Shown here piece after piece: positions 47,316-59,681 of a stretch of 64,000 bases of DNA. The position numbers and the translations under genes are program-made. This stretch comes from Trichostrongylus colubriformis (Eukaryota > Nematoda > Chromadorea > Rhabditida > Trichostrongylidae), in assembly GCA_963978905.1 (NCBI GenBank), contig OZ022260.1:15055725-15119724 (forward strand), in the 5' to 3' direction. The notes under the pieces were generated by a model, which was given only the letters and a program-made list of their open reading frames with translations, did no database searches and was not told where the DNA came from. Positions within the stretch are counted from its first letter, which is position 1. Every line of letters begins with the position of its first letter.

Positions 47316-48127
47316 GGAAAGGGTTTCAAATTCCCATGGAACTTTGAATTGAGACCCAGATGGATCGATAGAGCTCCAAATACTGATTATAACTGTGAAA
47401 ACCAAAATTGCTAAATCGCTTTCTGAAGCGAGTTACGAGGGGTCAAAGTTCGCTTGTGATGTCTCACTGGTGAGGCAGTTTGTCACCAGCGGCCGTTGCT
47501 AAGCTAGCAGCGGCCACCGTGGCTCACTGATAGTGTTCCGGAACTGTAGGATAGGAGCTGAGGGTTTGCTCTTCACCGGTAAAGACTTTTTCGCATTTTG
47601 TGCTTCATTGTCTACAAGTTTACCTGTATAAAGAACACCACGTTCGGAAGCGCATAGCGCGCGATCCAGTCCTGCTCGTACAAAACCAGTGTGATTTTCG
47701 TGTTCAGGGAGTCAAATTACCCAAAGGACAAGTTTTTAGCCAATTCGAGAATTTGACCAAATTTCGGAAAAATTCACGGCTATTGGGTGGCAGCACAATG
47801 AACAGAGGAGAAGTCGTTGACCGTTGCCTATAAACGAAACACAAACTGCAAAGAACTGCACCGGTCTGGAGCGAACCCTCAGTCCCTATTCTGCAAATCC
47901 GGAACACTATCATTGAGCCACGGTGGCCGCTGCTAGCTTAGCAACGACCGTGCTGATGCCAAAGTGCCTCACCAGTGAGGCACCACAAGCAAACTTTGCC
48001 CCCTCGTAACTCGCTTCAGAATGCCATTTAGCAATTTTGGTTTTCACAGTTATACTCAGTATTCGGAGCTCTATCGATCCGTCTGGGTCTCAGTTCAAAG
48101 TTCCATGGAATGTTGAAACCCTTTCCT
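47316..48127. mobile_element. Large fold-back element with tRNA-like inner ends
   Basis: Two arms of about 265 bases in inverted orientation, 47316-47579 and 47861-48127, enclose about 280 bases. Each arm carries, from outside in, ggaaagggtttcaa, gacccaga.ggatcgatag, gaagcgagttacgagggg, ctagcagcggccaccgtggc, then a tRNA-like stretch with ggctca.tgatagtgttccgg and tgagggtt.gctc. The centre has a 77-codon plus frame without motifs. Confidence 0.75.
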
Positions 48128-48129
48128 TG

Positions 48130-49100
48130 TAAGACACTGAGATTGTAATCCGCAGCTTCGCGCGCGGAGCCGTGACGCCGAAAAATCGCAAAATCGCAAA
48201 TCGCAGAAACGCAAAAGCGCAAATTACGAGGTCTGACGGCGGTCTAACGCAGATCCTTTGCTTCTCAATCAACTTACCTGCCGACCTGACTTTGATGCCG
48301 GTAACGTCCATTTTTTGCCAGTTCCTATAGCATCTGGTTACTGTCTCAGCAGAACACGATTCTTATCCGCTCAAAGGTGCGGCCACTCACACTTTCAACC
48401 ACTGCCTCACATAACGGCTACGAGTGCGTGCTCAGAGAAGGTCACTAACGAGGATCGTTATTACTTATTGAAGGTCACCAAAAAAGTAGCCAAAAAAGTT
48501 CACGCTTACAGTTTCATCGGAATGAAAGTAACCCGTAATGTGAATTGTTCAAATACAATGGCACCACATGTTGAATAGCTCACCACCCTCCATAACTTGG
48601 TGTTTCTGTCCACGGCATTCGTATTTCAAAGGGTAAGCACGGGTCGAGGGATCCTTAGGGGATCGTATTTTGAACTGGAAAGTGGGGGAGTAGTATTTTC
48701 GGAAATTCCCCGAAGACCATTCTTTTTTGAGAGACTTTTGAACCAATGAGGCGACTTTTGAAAAAACTCCCCAACTGATACCTACATAGATAATCCTAGG
48801 TAACATATCAACAGCTACCGACCGATTCGTGACATTTTTGATAGCGGATGGGTTCGGGTACCGTTCAAAGCAAAAGCCTCGCCCAGAATGACAACTCAGG
48901 ATCCTTGCAACAAAGCGGGACAAGTTTTCTAGAAGTTTCTAAATCAGTGGATATGTTATTCAAAAACCTAACACTACGACAGTTTTTTATTTCTACCTTC
49001 ACACAATCGCTTATAGGCTTGGAAATCACATTTGAAAGTGATCAAATTTAAAGCCGCTCACGACTAAACGACATTTCTCAACGCTTGACCAAGTTCAGAC
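48130..49100. other. Stretch without a supported gene
   Basis: A short gcaaa/cgcaaat-type low-complexity run lies at 48180-48230. Opposed frames at 48258-48578 (plus) and 48923-48549 (minus) lack motifs. Confidence 0.35.
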
Positions 49101-49124
49101 CACTTCTTGTGAACGGGGAGGCAA

Positions 49125-49205
49125 CATAACGGCTAGGCGATCCGGTGGTCACTCGACTGCGAAATGGAATCCCGTTCGATTCGACCAATCAAGTCCTTCA
49201 CCACT
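49125..49205 (+). repeat. tRNA-like segment
   Basis: taacggctaggcg (A-box-like) and cccgttcgattcgacc (B box) are spaced like a tRNA gene, but the stems do not close well. Probably a tRNA-derived repeat rather than a functional gene. Confidence 0.35.
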
Positions 49206-49659
49206 TCCTGCTCCTCGCCGATGAACTTTTCTAAACGTATTGAAATTCCCGTTCAAACCAATTAAGGAACATAAGCGACTTATCGTGCAATGCCAAGTAT
49301 GCCTCTTTCCTCGCTTATGTGTGTCGAGTGATTCCGCGATTCACCACTGAAGGTTGATTAGACTGAATTTTCTTAGTGAATTATGCTGGGAGGGCCGAGA
49401 AATGTAGGAAGATCAAGGTAACTTTTATGCTCAAAGTCATCGGGTGGGCCTCTCTGCACATGAACAACGTGTCAATATCAAATATAAAGTTGTTGGTGCA
49501 ACTTTACCCGGAGTACATTCTTGCTTCTTCATTTTTTTAACTATTTTATTTGTTTTTTTTTCACTTGAAGGAATTTTTGTATTTCTCATGAAAAAGACAC
49601 TGATCATTTTTACTAGTAGACATGCTACACAGGTACTTATAGGCAGAGTGATATGGTAA

Positions 49660-51450
49660 CAATTGAGGCGTAACTGGTAAAATGACCAGTTTCGTCGCTT
49701 TCACACACATGGTCCAGGGATCTAATCCCGAACCAGTACCGGCTTAGAATACCAAAGTTTTTTTGCTACCAAAGTTTCCAATGGAAGCAGAATGCCTGGC
49801 GCACCCTATATCCTGCCAAAATCTTGAGCAAATTTGAGTTCAGAATTCTATACGGGGTCACGAATTATGCGGAGAAAAATTGAGGGAGTCGTGCACGGAA
49901 CAATGAGTTTCTCTGCTACCCATAGTTTATTTACCCACCTGAGACAGGCTCCTCAAAGTGGTGGCTGAGGGGCGGGACTTCAGAGTAAACGCCCGCCCCG
50001 TCGTCCGCCACGGTCGGAGATCGGAGACGCATAGTGGAAATAGAAAGTTACGTAAGCAATCCCACTCTCCGTCTCTAACCGCGACAGGGGATGGGGCTGG
50101 CATCTACTCTGAGGCCCCGTCCCGTCGGCCATCAATTTGAAGAGCTTCAGCCGAATTCTCACTTTTTTCGGCTGAGACTTTGAATGCGGCCCTTGTTATA
50201 TAATACAACATAAACATATGGATAACAGAAATATTCGAATTTCCGCGCATGATTTTTTTGATCGCTCGTACCATCCCTCCTGTAAAAAAATTCCTTTTTG
50301 TTGACACCCAAGTCATGAACTTTTCCTTGTTGATAGCCATTGAGCATCCCCTTGAAGGGTAACACTCGCCCGTGCTGCCTAATAGGCATCAAGCGGGGCT
50401 AAGCGGGCAGCATTAAAACTATTTAATTTAACTGGAGTATTGACTTGTTTCCAACCTCATTCCTTAGTCTCGCCTTTGGAGGGGACTGCGACCACCTCAA
50501 CGGATCGAATATCTCCGTTGTCTAGCTGGGTTTTGAGTTGAAGCTTGATCCATGATCCTATTAGGCGCTCATTTTTGTGACTGTGATCGAAATTGTAGGT
50601 GGGCGAAAGCATGTTGCAGACGTGCTCGTGCCGACCGAAACAATCTGCCCAAACCCACCACAGACCTTCTATTATGTCAAATTTTGATAGTTACAGACTG
50701 TTTGAACCCAATAATTGACCGCGACCCCCGTTTTGAATCACTCAAAGTACCGTAATTACCAATAGTTAACGTGGGAGCGATAGGTTATTGTAGAATTAAT
50801 AACACCCTTCACGGTCATTCTATGGATTTGGGTTAAGCTCATAAGGAAAATCATTTCTTTACGTTCGCTGGGACTAGGGTCACGGTCATCAGGGTACACC
50901 GGACGTCAAGGATTCCTCGACAGGGGGCCGTATTTAACCAGACGCAAGGGGTTGGGTCATATCTGCAGATGTCAGCGATGAGCATTAGAATTTAAACTTT
51001 TAACAAGCAGTTGCAAGCGGAAAAACTTCACAAAGATTCCGTGTGAGGAAATGTGAAATAAGTATCTTTCTGCTTCAGGTGATAATACATGGCAAAGAAA
51101 TACGTTGCAACCATACAATCCGGAAACACTTACTGGTACTATAAAGGTTAAAGAAAGGGGGTGGTCGTATTTGGTCCCCGGAGAGTGGAGGGTCGTACTA
51201 AAGCTGCTGTTTTCCTGCCTGATAGTGCCCTAACGGTCACACATTCAGTTGCGGAGTTTTTTGAGCAATGCCTTACTTTCACCTTTATCTTCTCATCTTT
51301 GTCCTTATCGCTAATATTCACCTACTTGTTAATTTATCCCAACAACTGAAATTTTTATTCATGCAATTTCACCAGCTAATGTCTTGGTTAATGTTACGAC
51401 TGATGACGTAGTAAAAGTGGAAAACGACAGTGTCCGACGTTAACCTGCCT
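49660..51450. other. Stretch without a supported gene
   Basis: Another degenerate tRNA-like pair of boxes is at 49670-49745 (actggtaaaatgaccag; agggatctaatcccg). Otherwise there are short frames on both strands only. Confidence 0.35.
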
Positions 51451-51453
51451 TTT

Positions 51454-51705
51454 GTGGGATGAGCCGCGCATTCTAATTCTATTGAGAATGGGAGGTGAAT
51501 GCGATTTCGCCTATACCTTGACTTACGTTGGTAGCCTATGTGCAACCCAGTGCTTTCATTCTACAGGACGAGCCTGCTACCTAATCATCTGTCCTAGAGG
51601 GACTGGAGGCTTGGTTCGTTTAAGCGGGTACTGGAGCTAGATTTCATGCCCGCACCCTCTGAGTGGATGTACGCGCCACCTGCCACTGCACCACCTCCTT
51701 CTTAT
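51454..51705 (-). repeat. tRNA-derived SINE-like element, family B (copy 4)
   Basis: Same order of blocks as 46917-47180 (gatgagccgcgcattc, ggaggtgaatgcgattt, ccgcaccctctgagtgg), more diverged. Confidence 0.6.
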
Positions 51706-51709
51706 AATG

Positions 51710-53235
51710 ACGTAATAAAATAAATAAATGAATAATTGAGCGAATCCCTACCACACGCTTGTGAATAAATGAGCATCAACTTTCCAGGCTTCAACCGAAT
51801 AGCCCCTTTCAGGACTTAGTGTTGTTTGTTTACTGGGGTTGCTCCCTTAGAAGGTTATTAATTCAATGAATAATCTCGCTTGTACAAAAGAATGATTATC
51901 GAGTGAGGGCCTTTTTAGAAACCACCTGATCGTCTCAAAAATCACTGAATTGGGTGGATCTTTGTGTATTTATTGGAGAAACTCTCCGTAAACGATCCCC
52001 TTTTTCCAGCCCACAATACGACCCCATTCAGGAATTCTGTACCCTTGATTGTTCTTGCTAAGAGCACAGAGACGAGTGATAGTGCAGGCCCTCGCGGTGT
52101 GAGTAAAACATATCAAGTATTTTGTAGACTAACCGTAGAAGAGCGTGTTGAGTACTGTCAGATCGAACTGGTGTCACACTGTAGGGAAACTGTACCAAAT
52201 CAAGACCTCCATATAATTTCGAAGAAGTCAGTTCTATGGCGCATTCCTGGGAAACTGGCCGTCGAGCAGTGATATTTAGAAGTGGGTTAGTAGGATCCCC
52301 TTTGAACCTTTCACCTTCAAATAATTCAAGGAGAACCAGTCGGTCAAAGATGTCTCGCACGCACGACCCAATAGGAGCCCGATGGTGTTGAGACGTGAGA
52401 TGTGATTATTTGACGAGATCCACACATACACACACATAGACTATGATTTCTGGGTTAATGCTGGCCGTGTAAGCGCCTTTACCAGGCCCCGAGCCCATCC
52501 TACTGGCCCATTTCCCTCCAACAATGCCAACTTACCGCGCAGAGAGAAACCACCTCCCGTCGCGTTCTCGTTGCACATCTGCCCGCCCACTACAATCCCC
52601 GCTTTAATCCGTTCGTAGTGCCTTACATCACCATCGTAGATTCAGAGACCTTCTAATTTGATATGTATATATTGAGCTTTCATACTCTGAAATCATTGGT
52701 TCATATATTGGTGTTGGCCATGCAGCCGTGTTCTCCATGTGATTGCATGGTGACTATCATGCATATGGTAATCTGCTTCATACGTATTTGTCCAAAATAG
52801 CACGGCAAACAGGAAAATTAATTGGCACAACTTGACATTTCTCACACTTTGATTCGATTTCAGTGGATAACTCCATGTAGTACATTCCGCTGAAAGAATT
52901 TCGAAAGCGGTTTCCAAAAATTTCCATCATTCACTTAATTTTTTGCTGCTCTAGAGAGAGATTTACCTTTCTTTCCTTATACTTTATAACCCCCTTATAC
53001 TATACTCCCTTCAATCAAAGTGAACATGACCAATTGAGGATAAGAAAAACTCAAAAAATGAGAGAATGAGAAAAATTCGAGAAAATGAAGCTCTGAAGAA
53101 ATGGGCGTCTGTTTTACTTCATTATCATTTTTTTATTACTTTATTATAAAAGGGCGGAACCACTCACTCCCTTCCACTTGTACGATCCTAAAATCAAATT
53201 CCTGAGTCTGAGTCCATATAAGCCTTCCATCTCTC
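51710..53235. other. Stretch without a supported gene
   Basis: Opposed 100-codon frames at 51964-52360. A minus frame ending at 52693 contains a hydrophobic run (LCQLIFLFAVLFWTN) followed by a His-rich tail, but it lacks a start in signal-peptide position. Confidence 0.3.
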
Positions 53236-53239
53236 CCAG

Positions 53240-53376
53240 AAAAGCAACCAGTTGCTGAACACTTGACTGTAAAGCGGCTGGCTTCCGCTAGGCATCGTAT
53301 CGGTCAAATGGCATTCCAGGATGGATGGTTAGTGCGTGGTGCATTCCGCAAGAATTATCCAACTGAAAGTAATTGA
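53240..53376 (+). CDS. Possible terminal exon of an unknown gene
   Basis: After the acceptor CATCTCTCCCAG the frame AAGCAACCAGTT... encodes KQPVAEHLTVKRLASARH and GQMAFQDGWLVRGAF and stops at TGA. It is compact and protein-like with a dibasic KR, but no upstream exon was found and no family recognised. Confidence 0.25.
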
Positions 53377-53379
53377 TAT

Positions 53380-55795
53380 TTCCATATTTATGCGTCACTC
53401 TCTGGTAGAGGAGCTTGACGAAGAGAAATCTTCATTCGCTAGTCGGGAAGTATGTTGTTTGTTTATTTATTTATTATTTCACCACTCGATATTCCTCAAC
53501 TATCAGCAGGTATCAAAACTTATCATTTAATAGAATCGATGAATTTAACAATCTACTTTAATCATGCTTTACTTTTATACTTAAGAATTTCTTTCTTAAG
53601 AGGATTTTTTCTTCATTTTGGCTATCTTATAGTATTTGACAATTTCAGAAAATACTACTGGTAGTAGACAGGCATTTGTATGTACGTATATTTGTCTCGA
53701 GCCACATCCCATCCGGTTTCGTATCACTTTTCTCGAATCCTGTTGATTTTTTTGATGCGTGTTCTCTTCCCAATAACCTAATTTTGTTTATATGTTTCTG
53801 CTTGTTTTCTAACTCTCGCCTCGGCCTTTACTTGTCCACTGCCGGCAGATTCCGCTAATATTTCGACAAATTGCCCCTCTTCAATTTTCATATCACATTG
53901 TGCTGTTGTACGCCTGACACTTTCCTATTGGATGTTCACGATTACGTGATAATTGAGAAGGAAGAAGGAAGCGTTCCGTCAAGGGGTCTTCGTGTCGATT
54001 AGATTTACTTTAACTTTGGGGTAATTTCAGGTCGAATCGTAAAGAAAATTTGCTTTTCCTTACTCGTACCCCGATTTCCGCATTCCTTTCAGCTGGATAT
54101 TTCTGTCCGCTTACTCATTGCTCTGAGCTGTTGTTACAAAAACATAGTTTGTCTGTGTGAAAAGTCAAGTTCAAAGACGAGGGAAAGACATTATGCGCGG
54201 TACCAATGCTTAATCCCAGCTACAGTTTAGGTGGACGTGGAATAAATTGCAATTTCACTGCAAGTGCACGAATCATTTAATCTGGTATGACATGCTGAAT
54301 AAATCATGAATTGGGAACCTTCAGAAATTCTCATGTGCACCAGTGAGTTCAGCATGTATGCTACTGAAGTAGCGTTCTAATTGTAAAAATCCTAACAGAT
54401 TTTCCTACTATTCAGTACCACATTCTTGATGGAATCGTCCACGGGAGTTCAAATATCCTGTTACCCAAATATTGATGTTGTATTGGCTTACTAGACACCG
54501 CATGCAAAGTTTCACACGCGTGTGCAAGTATCCAATTGAGATAGAACTCCCCAAAGTGGCGGACGACGGGGTGAGGCGTCCTAGTGGGTTTGGACGCTAA
54601 AGAGCTGAGGAGCAAATAGGGTGGGGGAGTGCAATTTAAACTGCGCTCTGACGCTGACGCCTGGTCAAATGCTGTGGCGGGAATTCAAACGAGTTGCTCT
54701 TCTGCCAGTTTTTCGATTTCTCATTGGAATAAGGAAAATACTCGGTTCTTTTTGTGTCCCTGTTCATGCTGTATCCAGTAGAGCGATTTCAGTATGATTT
54801 AAAAATCATGGAATTTTCGTGGACGATTCCTTTAGGTGTTCTTTTTTCCCAGGAACTACATTTATTCACGATTTTTGTTGGCTGTATACATAAAGTTGAC
54901 CGTATTTGGCATGAATGAGGCATAGCATGCTTTATTTCATGACTCCAGAATGCCATTATAGCTAAACGTTTTCGAGAAGAACTGGAAAGTCCACTTCACT
55001 CATCACTTTGCGTACTCGTCTCTTCGGCACTATAGTTTAGCAAATGCAGTTTTACGAGCGTTGCTTGACAAAAATACTGTCTCTGGTCACTGGGTGAGAG
55101 CTGGGGGATTCAAGGAAACTTTGCCCGGCGCGGATGGCAGTGAAAGGCGTCCATGTTGCGCCGCACTTTCCAAACTTCCTTATCAGACCTGACGGTGTTC
55201 AGCAACTTTCTGCGTGCAAGCTCCTCCCAAAGGGGAGCGCATCACTTCAACTACCCAAGAGCATGAATATTTCTGCCACGTGTAACAGATTCATTAGTCT
55301 CCGATCGATACTTGGTGCTACGCTATACCGCAAAACTCGTCCATTGTAACGACGTTACGGGTCCCACCTAGATTCTTAGAGCTCAAATGTGGCTTCGCAT
55401 AGCTAGAGATCCAAACATACCTCATCTATTTGTCAGAACCATCCTGAAATGTGAAACCCTGAAGGAGAAATGGAGCTGGATCGAGGTATCTTCGGCAGGA
55501 GATATAGTTTGTTATCATGTAGTTTCTACTCTTTCTACCTAGAGATTTTTGAAGGGGGAGGGGAAGGGGGGGGGGGGATGGTTGTCGTTACGCATAGCAT
55601 TTGCATGGCTTGATTTTCAGTTATCATCCACATCACCGAGCAGTGCTATAAGATGGTATACCAGCTGATCTGGTTCCACCACTGTACACTTCGATTGCGC
55701 ATACATCATAGCTTAGACCGCATGTATTTGAAGAGCATGGCTTCTATAAAAACTTGCAAACATAACCCGATAAACAGTAACCAATGGATATGTAC
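53380..55795. other. AT-rich stretch without a supported gene
   Basis: An exon-like frame follows the acceptor CATTCCTTTCAG at about 54091 (LDISVRLLIALSCC...) and stops at 54229; it has no partner. A G-run lies at 55554-55577. Confidence 0.35.
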
Positions 55796-56008
55796 CCTAA
55801 TGTCAGGATGCCGCACGATGGCGAGCGGCGTGCGACACAGTGTGTGCGAGCTATGCGCGTCGCGGTAATTGGGTCTCAAAACGATTACAACGTAATGCTA
55901 GGAGTGCGATACGCAGTTGACTTCTAATCGCTTCGGGACCCAACAATTTAGCTCGTCCGCATTGCTTCGCTTGCGACATTCCGCAGTGCGGCATCCTGAC
56001 ATTAAGGT
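55796..56008. repeat. Fold-back MITE, family M4 (copy 2)
   Basis: ctaatgtcaggatgccgca and tgcggcatcctgacattaag are a 19-base, near-perfect terminal inverted repeat. Inner arms share gcgagctatgcgcg with 9161-9367. Confidence 0.85.
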
Positions 56009-56009
56009 A

Positions 56010-59000
56010 CACATCCGTAACCAATTAGTGGTTTCTGCCTGGATCGACCTTGGAGGGGTGGCAGGCTTGATTGGTTTTTCTGTTCTTTCTGTTGGTTTTC
56101 ACTATCTTTTCCCGCAACCCGTTTTCCTTTTTGAAGTGCCTCTACGTACTGCCTCTACGTACTGCTTTCCGCATGAAGTCTCTTTTTCAATCTCCAATTT
56201 AATCTTTTTCAATGTCCGTGGCTCCGTCCCTTCATGTTCATTTCAGGCTTTTGAAAAGTTCGCCTTTGTCGAAGGATTGGTTCTATCCAAATGTCGCGGA
56301 AAGTCATGTTCTTCGTTACCAATATATTTATGTTGTATTAACTTACTACGGACCAGACCACATGTAAAGTTCCAAGCAAAAAGGTAAGAATGCGGCTGAG
56401 ACACAGCTGCTGCGAGGTGGAGAAGGGCTGTTCTTGCAGGAGGGTTCACGAGGGCTCCAGAGGGCGACGGTCACTTGATCAGGGACGCAGGTTGGAAGGC
56501 AAACCATCATTGGTCGCGAAAATTTGAATTGGGCTATGCCCATCGACGACTATTCAGATGTTGCTCGAGTTCTCGAATGGTATTCGTCTGTTACAGCGGC
56601 TTTTTCTGACCGTATTACCTGGACGCGGCCTCTAAGGGACATCCGTCGACTTCGAAGCGGCGGTGGTAACTGACCGGAAAACGTGTTCACACATCACAAT
56701 GACACGATGACAGTTCCGCTGCTCGCGTCGTTACCACGACAATCGAGGTGATGGCGACGATATCCGTCCACACTTCTATCATTGGCTATTGAATGGGGCA
56801 TCTAAATCTTCAAATGAACATTGTGTTTGAAAATTGCCCGAACAATCCTCACAGTAGGCGGTCATCGCGGGGATTTTTCCGACTGCTCCAATTCTTCTTT
56901 GCCGATGCATGCGTGACGATCCTCAGTGAGTGGAGGACAATTAGGGAGCCGAGATCGTTTCCCCCTCACTTTCGATCTCATTCCGGTTCATGTTTCAATT
57001 TTGCTGTACTTCTCACCTCACACGTTTCCAAATTTTGGGCACATTTATTTATTTATTTATTTATCTATTGTTTATCGCCCAGACAGCATGCCGCCTTCCT
57101 AGGAAAGCTATGGAACAATTCAAACTAAAGTGAAGAAGAAAATAAAAGTCAAAGTAATAGAGAAGCAGTACTGGCCCGCTTTATAGCTACACATTTATTT
57201 GCTCAAAATTGTTAACTTGTTTATAAGCACTATTGGAAGAGTGAGGTATAGAAATAAATTGACAAAAAAGTTGACAAAAAATTGTTGGTATACTAGATCC
57301 AATCCCTAGAAATCTCCCTTCACAATAGTATCAAGCTCTGGTCGCGACACCCTCACTGGGGTTGTATATTTTGATTATTCGAGAAGGGGGGGGGGGGTGG
57401 GGGAGGGTCGGTATAGATTCGTTCGTGTCTAAATGTTTCATGACTACTTTCTAACTAGCCAACTCGGAATATAGGTTGTAGAGAGATTGCTGTAAAGTTT
57501 CCGAAAGTTGTTCTTCTTCGAACCTATGTTCTACGCCAAAAATTACTTAAAAAAGTAATTCTTGGTATTGATGATGTTATACCGGGATATTTTTGATAGT
57601 CAAAAACTGAAAAACTGAAAAGGAATTCCTAAAGTGAGACAGAAATAAAATTTATACTTGAAGTAAGCTCATGGTGGGTATGAAATTCATGTCCTCCTTC
57701 GGGTGGGAGCCCAGGCGACACTTGTGGGGAAAGCACAATGAAACTGCTTCTCAGAAAATCGTCATTTTTGTAGCACGCGTAGACATTGGAATAATCCGAA
57801 TAAACCGAATTTATTATTTCTGCCATTTGAATGAATACCAGCCACAGAAGTTTCTGGAATCATCAAGAAATTTGGGGGAAAGTGTCGGAAAAATTATCCT
57901 CTGCCTTATATGACCTAATGCCCGACAGTAGAGACACCGGACACCGTAGCCATTGAAAATCGCTGGCATATTGAATGGAAAAGTACATCCTGCTGAAACC
58001 AGCTTTACTTTCGTTTGCGAACGCATCAGCAATCGTATACAGTCGAGCCACGCCCAGCCATTTTTATAAATCCACGACAATTCGAATCGCTCTTAAATTC
58101 ATTTTCTATTGCTCCATTATTGCCTTTAATTCGGATTCTCGAGGGTTTTCTGAAAGATCACATCCGAATATCGAGTCCTGATGAATTCAAAATTCATTTA
58201 AAGCTACACAAAAAGTTGAAGTTGCTCAAGTTTATGTGTTGAGTGCTTTTAGAGTGATTTTCGAAGCTTGTTATCGTTAAATACAACGCGATCGACGCAA
58301 TAGTTTGCTTATAAGATCAAAGTAGGGGGCTGTGGACATCGCAGATTAATACGTCGCTATACTTGCCTCGATCGAGCTCGTCCCTGCAGATTCACCTACC
58401 AATAGCTTAAGGCCGGCAAATTCAAACAGAATTTCTTGTGAATTATTGACATGAACTTCGGCTGAGCTTTATCGCACAGGTTATTCAGACTTCGTCCTCC
58501 GAATTCTAATTGTAGGTGGGATGCATGGCGTTCCGACAGCGTGATGAAGCACGATTTCTTCACAACATTGCCGTTTTCCTATGGAGTAGCTTGCCTGGGT
58601 GGTAGGAAGCTAGATATGTCTTCTTGAATTTGAATCGCAAATTCAACCAGGAAACCAAACACAGTGGAATTCACACGTCGACTATGGCACGGACATCACA
58701 GTTTTTGCTGATTTCCGAACTCCATGACCGGGAACAGGCAAAACCCCACTTGTCCCTGACATGAAACTTCATATCACCGTGACCTTCCTTTTTGAGAAAT
58801 ATGAACCGCCGATCGTCTTGAACATGCCGATTCAGTCTGGCCACTGAGCTGACAGCCGCCATCCACTGTTTAAGGAATCCAACAACCATCGCCAATGCCA
58901 TGCCTGGCCATCAACCGACGTTCAGCAGCATGGCGAAGGAGACAGCGTGGAGTCGTGTAAATTGTCCACGTCAGAACCTCCCCTTCCCTCCCGCACACCA

Positions 59001-59645
59001 GACCTTGGGCAGGCTTTCCGCCGAGAAATTTTGGAAGGGGATTTCTATTTCAGGCAGAAACATGGAGGGAGGGGTCGTAATGTGGAATTTTTCTCAATAT
59101 TCCTCTCCACTTAAGAACTATCGATGCCAATTTGAGCTGGTGAACCGATTTCGGGAAATGCCATCAATCGATACTCATGTTAGTATCAGGTAAAATGGTA
59201 AGGAAGACCTTTTGTAGGTACAGCAGACGCCTCAGTTGCATCAACCGGGAGTAGGGTCGTATTTTCCAAAAATTTTCCCTCAGCGCGTCCCGCTTGGCCC
59301 CGCCTTAGACCTCATACATACAAATTATAGTCGAGCTGAGGACCGAGAGCAGGGACTGCCGGGCCTGGCTATCCATGTCAATATATAATGGACCAGCCCT
59401 ATTACCAAATATGACCCCCCCTCACCTTCGACGATTGCTCTTATTGAGACGTTGTAGCTTGATAGCGAATGCCTGTCTGTGCTCCGAGCATTTCCCTTGT
59501 GATATCATGCACACTCACTCTGCTTGCGTATACTTCCATGTATCACATATATTGCTATGTTTATCTGCATTATTTATTGTTGTGTTTCGCATTTCGTAAA
59601 CATTAAAATTGACGTTTACGGTTGCACAACGTACTCCTTTTCGTT
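56010..59645. other. Stretch without a supported gene
   Basis: Contains a TTTA tandem run (57045-57065), a G-rich run (57386-57409) and opposed frames meeting at 58900 (76 codons minus, 97 codons plus) with no motif. Confidence 0.35.
57640..57915. repeat. Dispersed repeat, family R7 (copy 2)
   Basis: Diverged match to 29419-29680 (agctcatggtg, gtggggaaag, aaaaattatcct). Confidence 0.4.
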
Positions 59646-59647
59646 TC

Positions 59648-59649
59648 AG
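59648..59649 (+). promoter_or_regulatory. Probable spliced-leader acceptor of the secreted-protein gene
   Basis: CTTTTCGTTTCAG lies 32 bases before the ATG at 59682; the sequence between contains an in-frame stop, so no cis-coding exon can precede. Confidence 0.55.
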
Positions 59650-59681
59650 ACGGCACCTTTCACCTGTCCGCTGTGTAGGCG

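Noticed and set aside
47704..47913. Minus 69-codon frame and plus 77-codon frame inside the large fold-back element
   Set aside because: No motifs; the frames run into the inverted arms and are probably non-coding.
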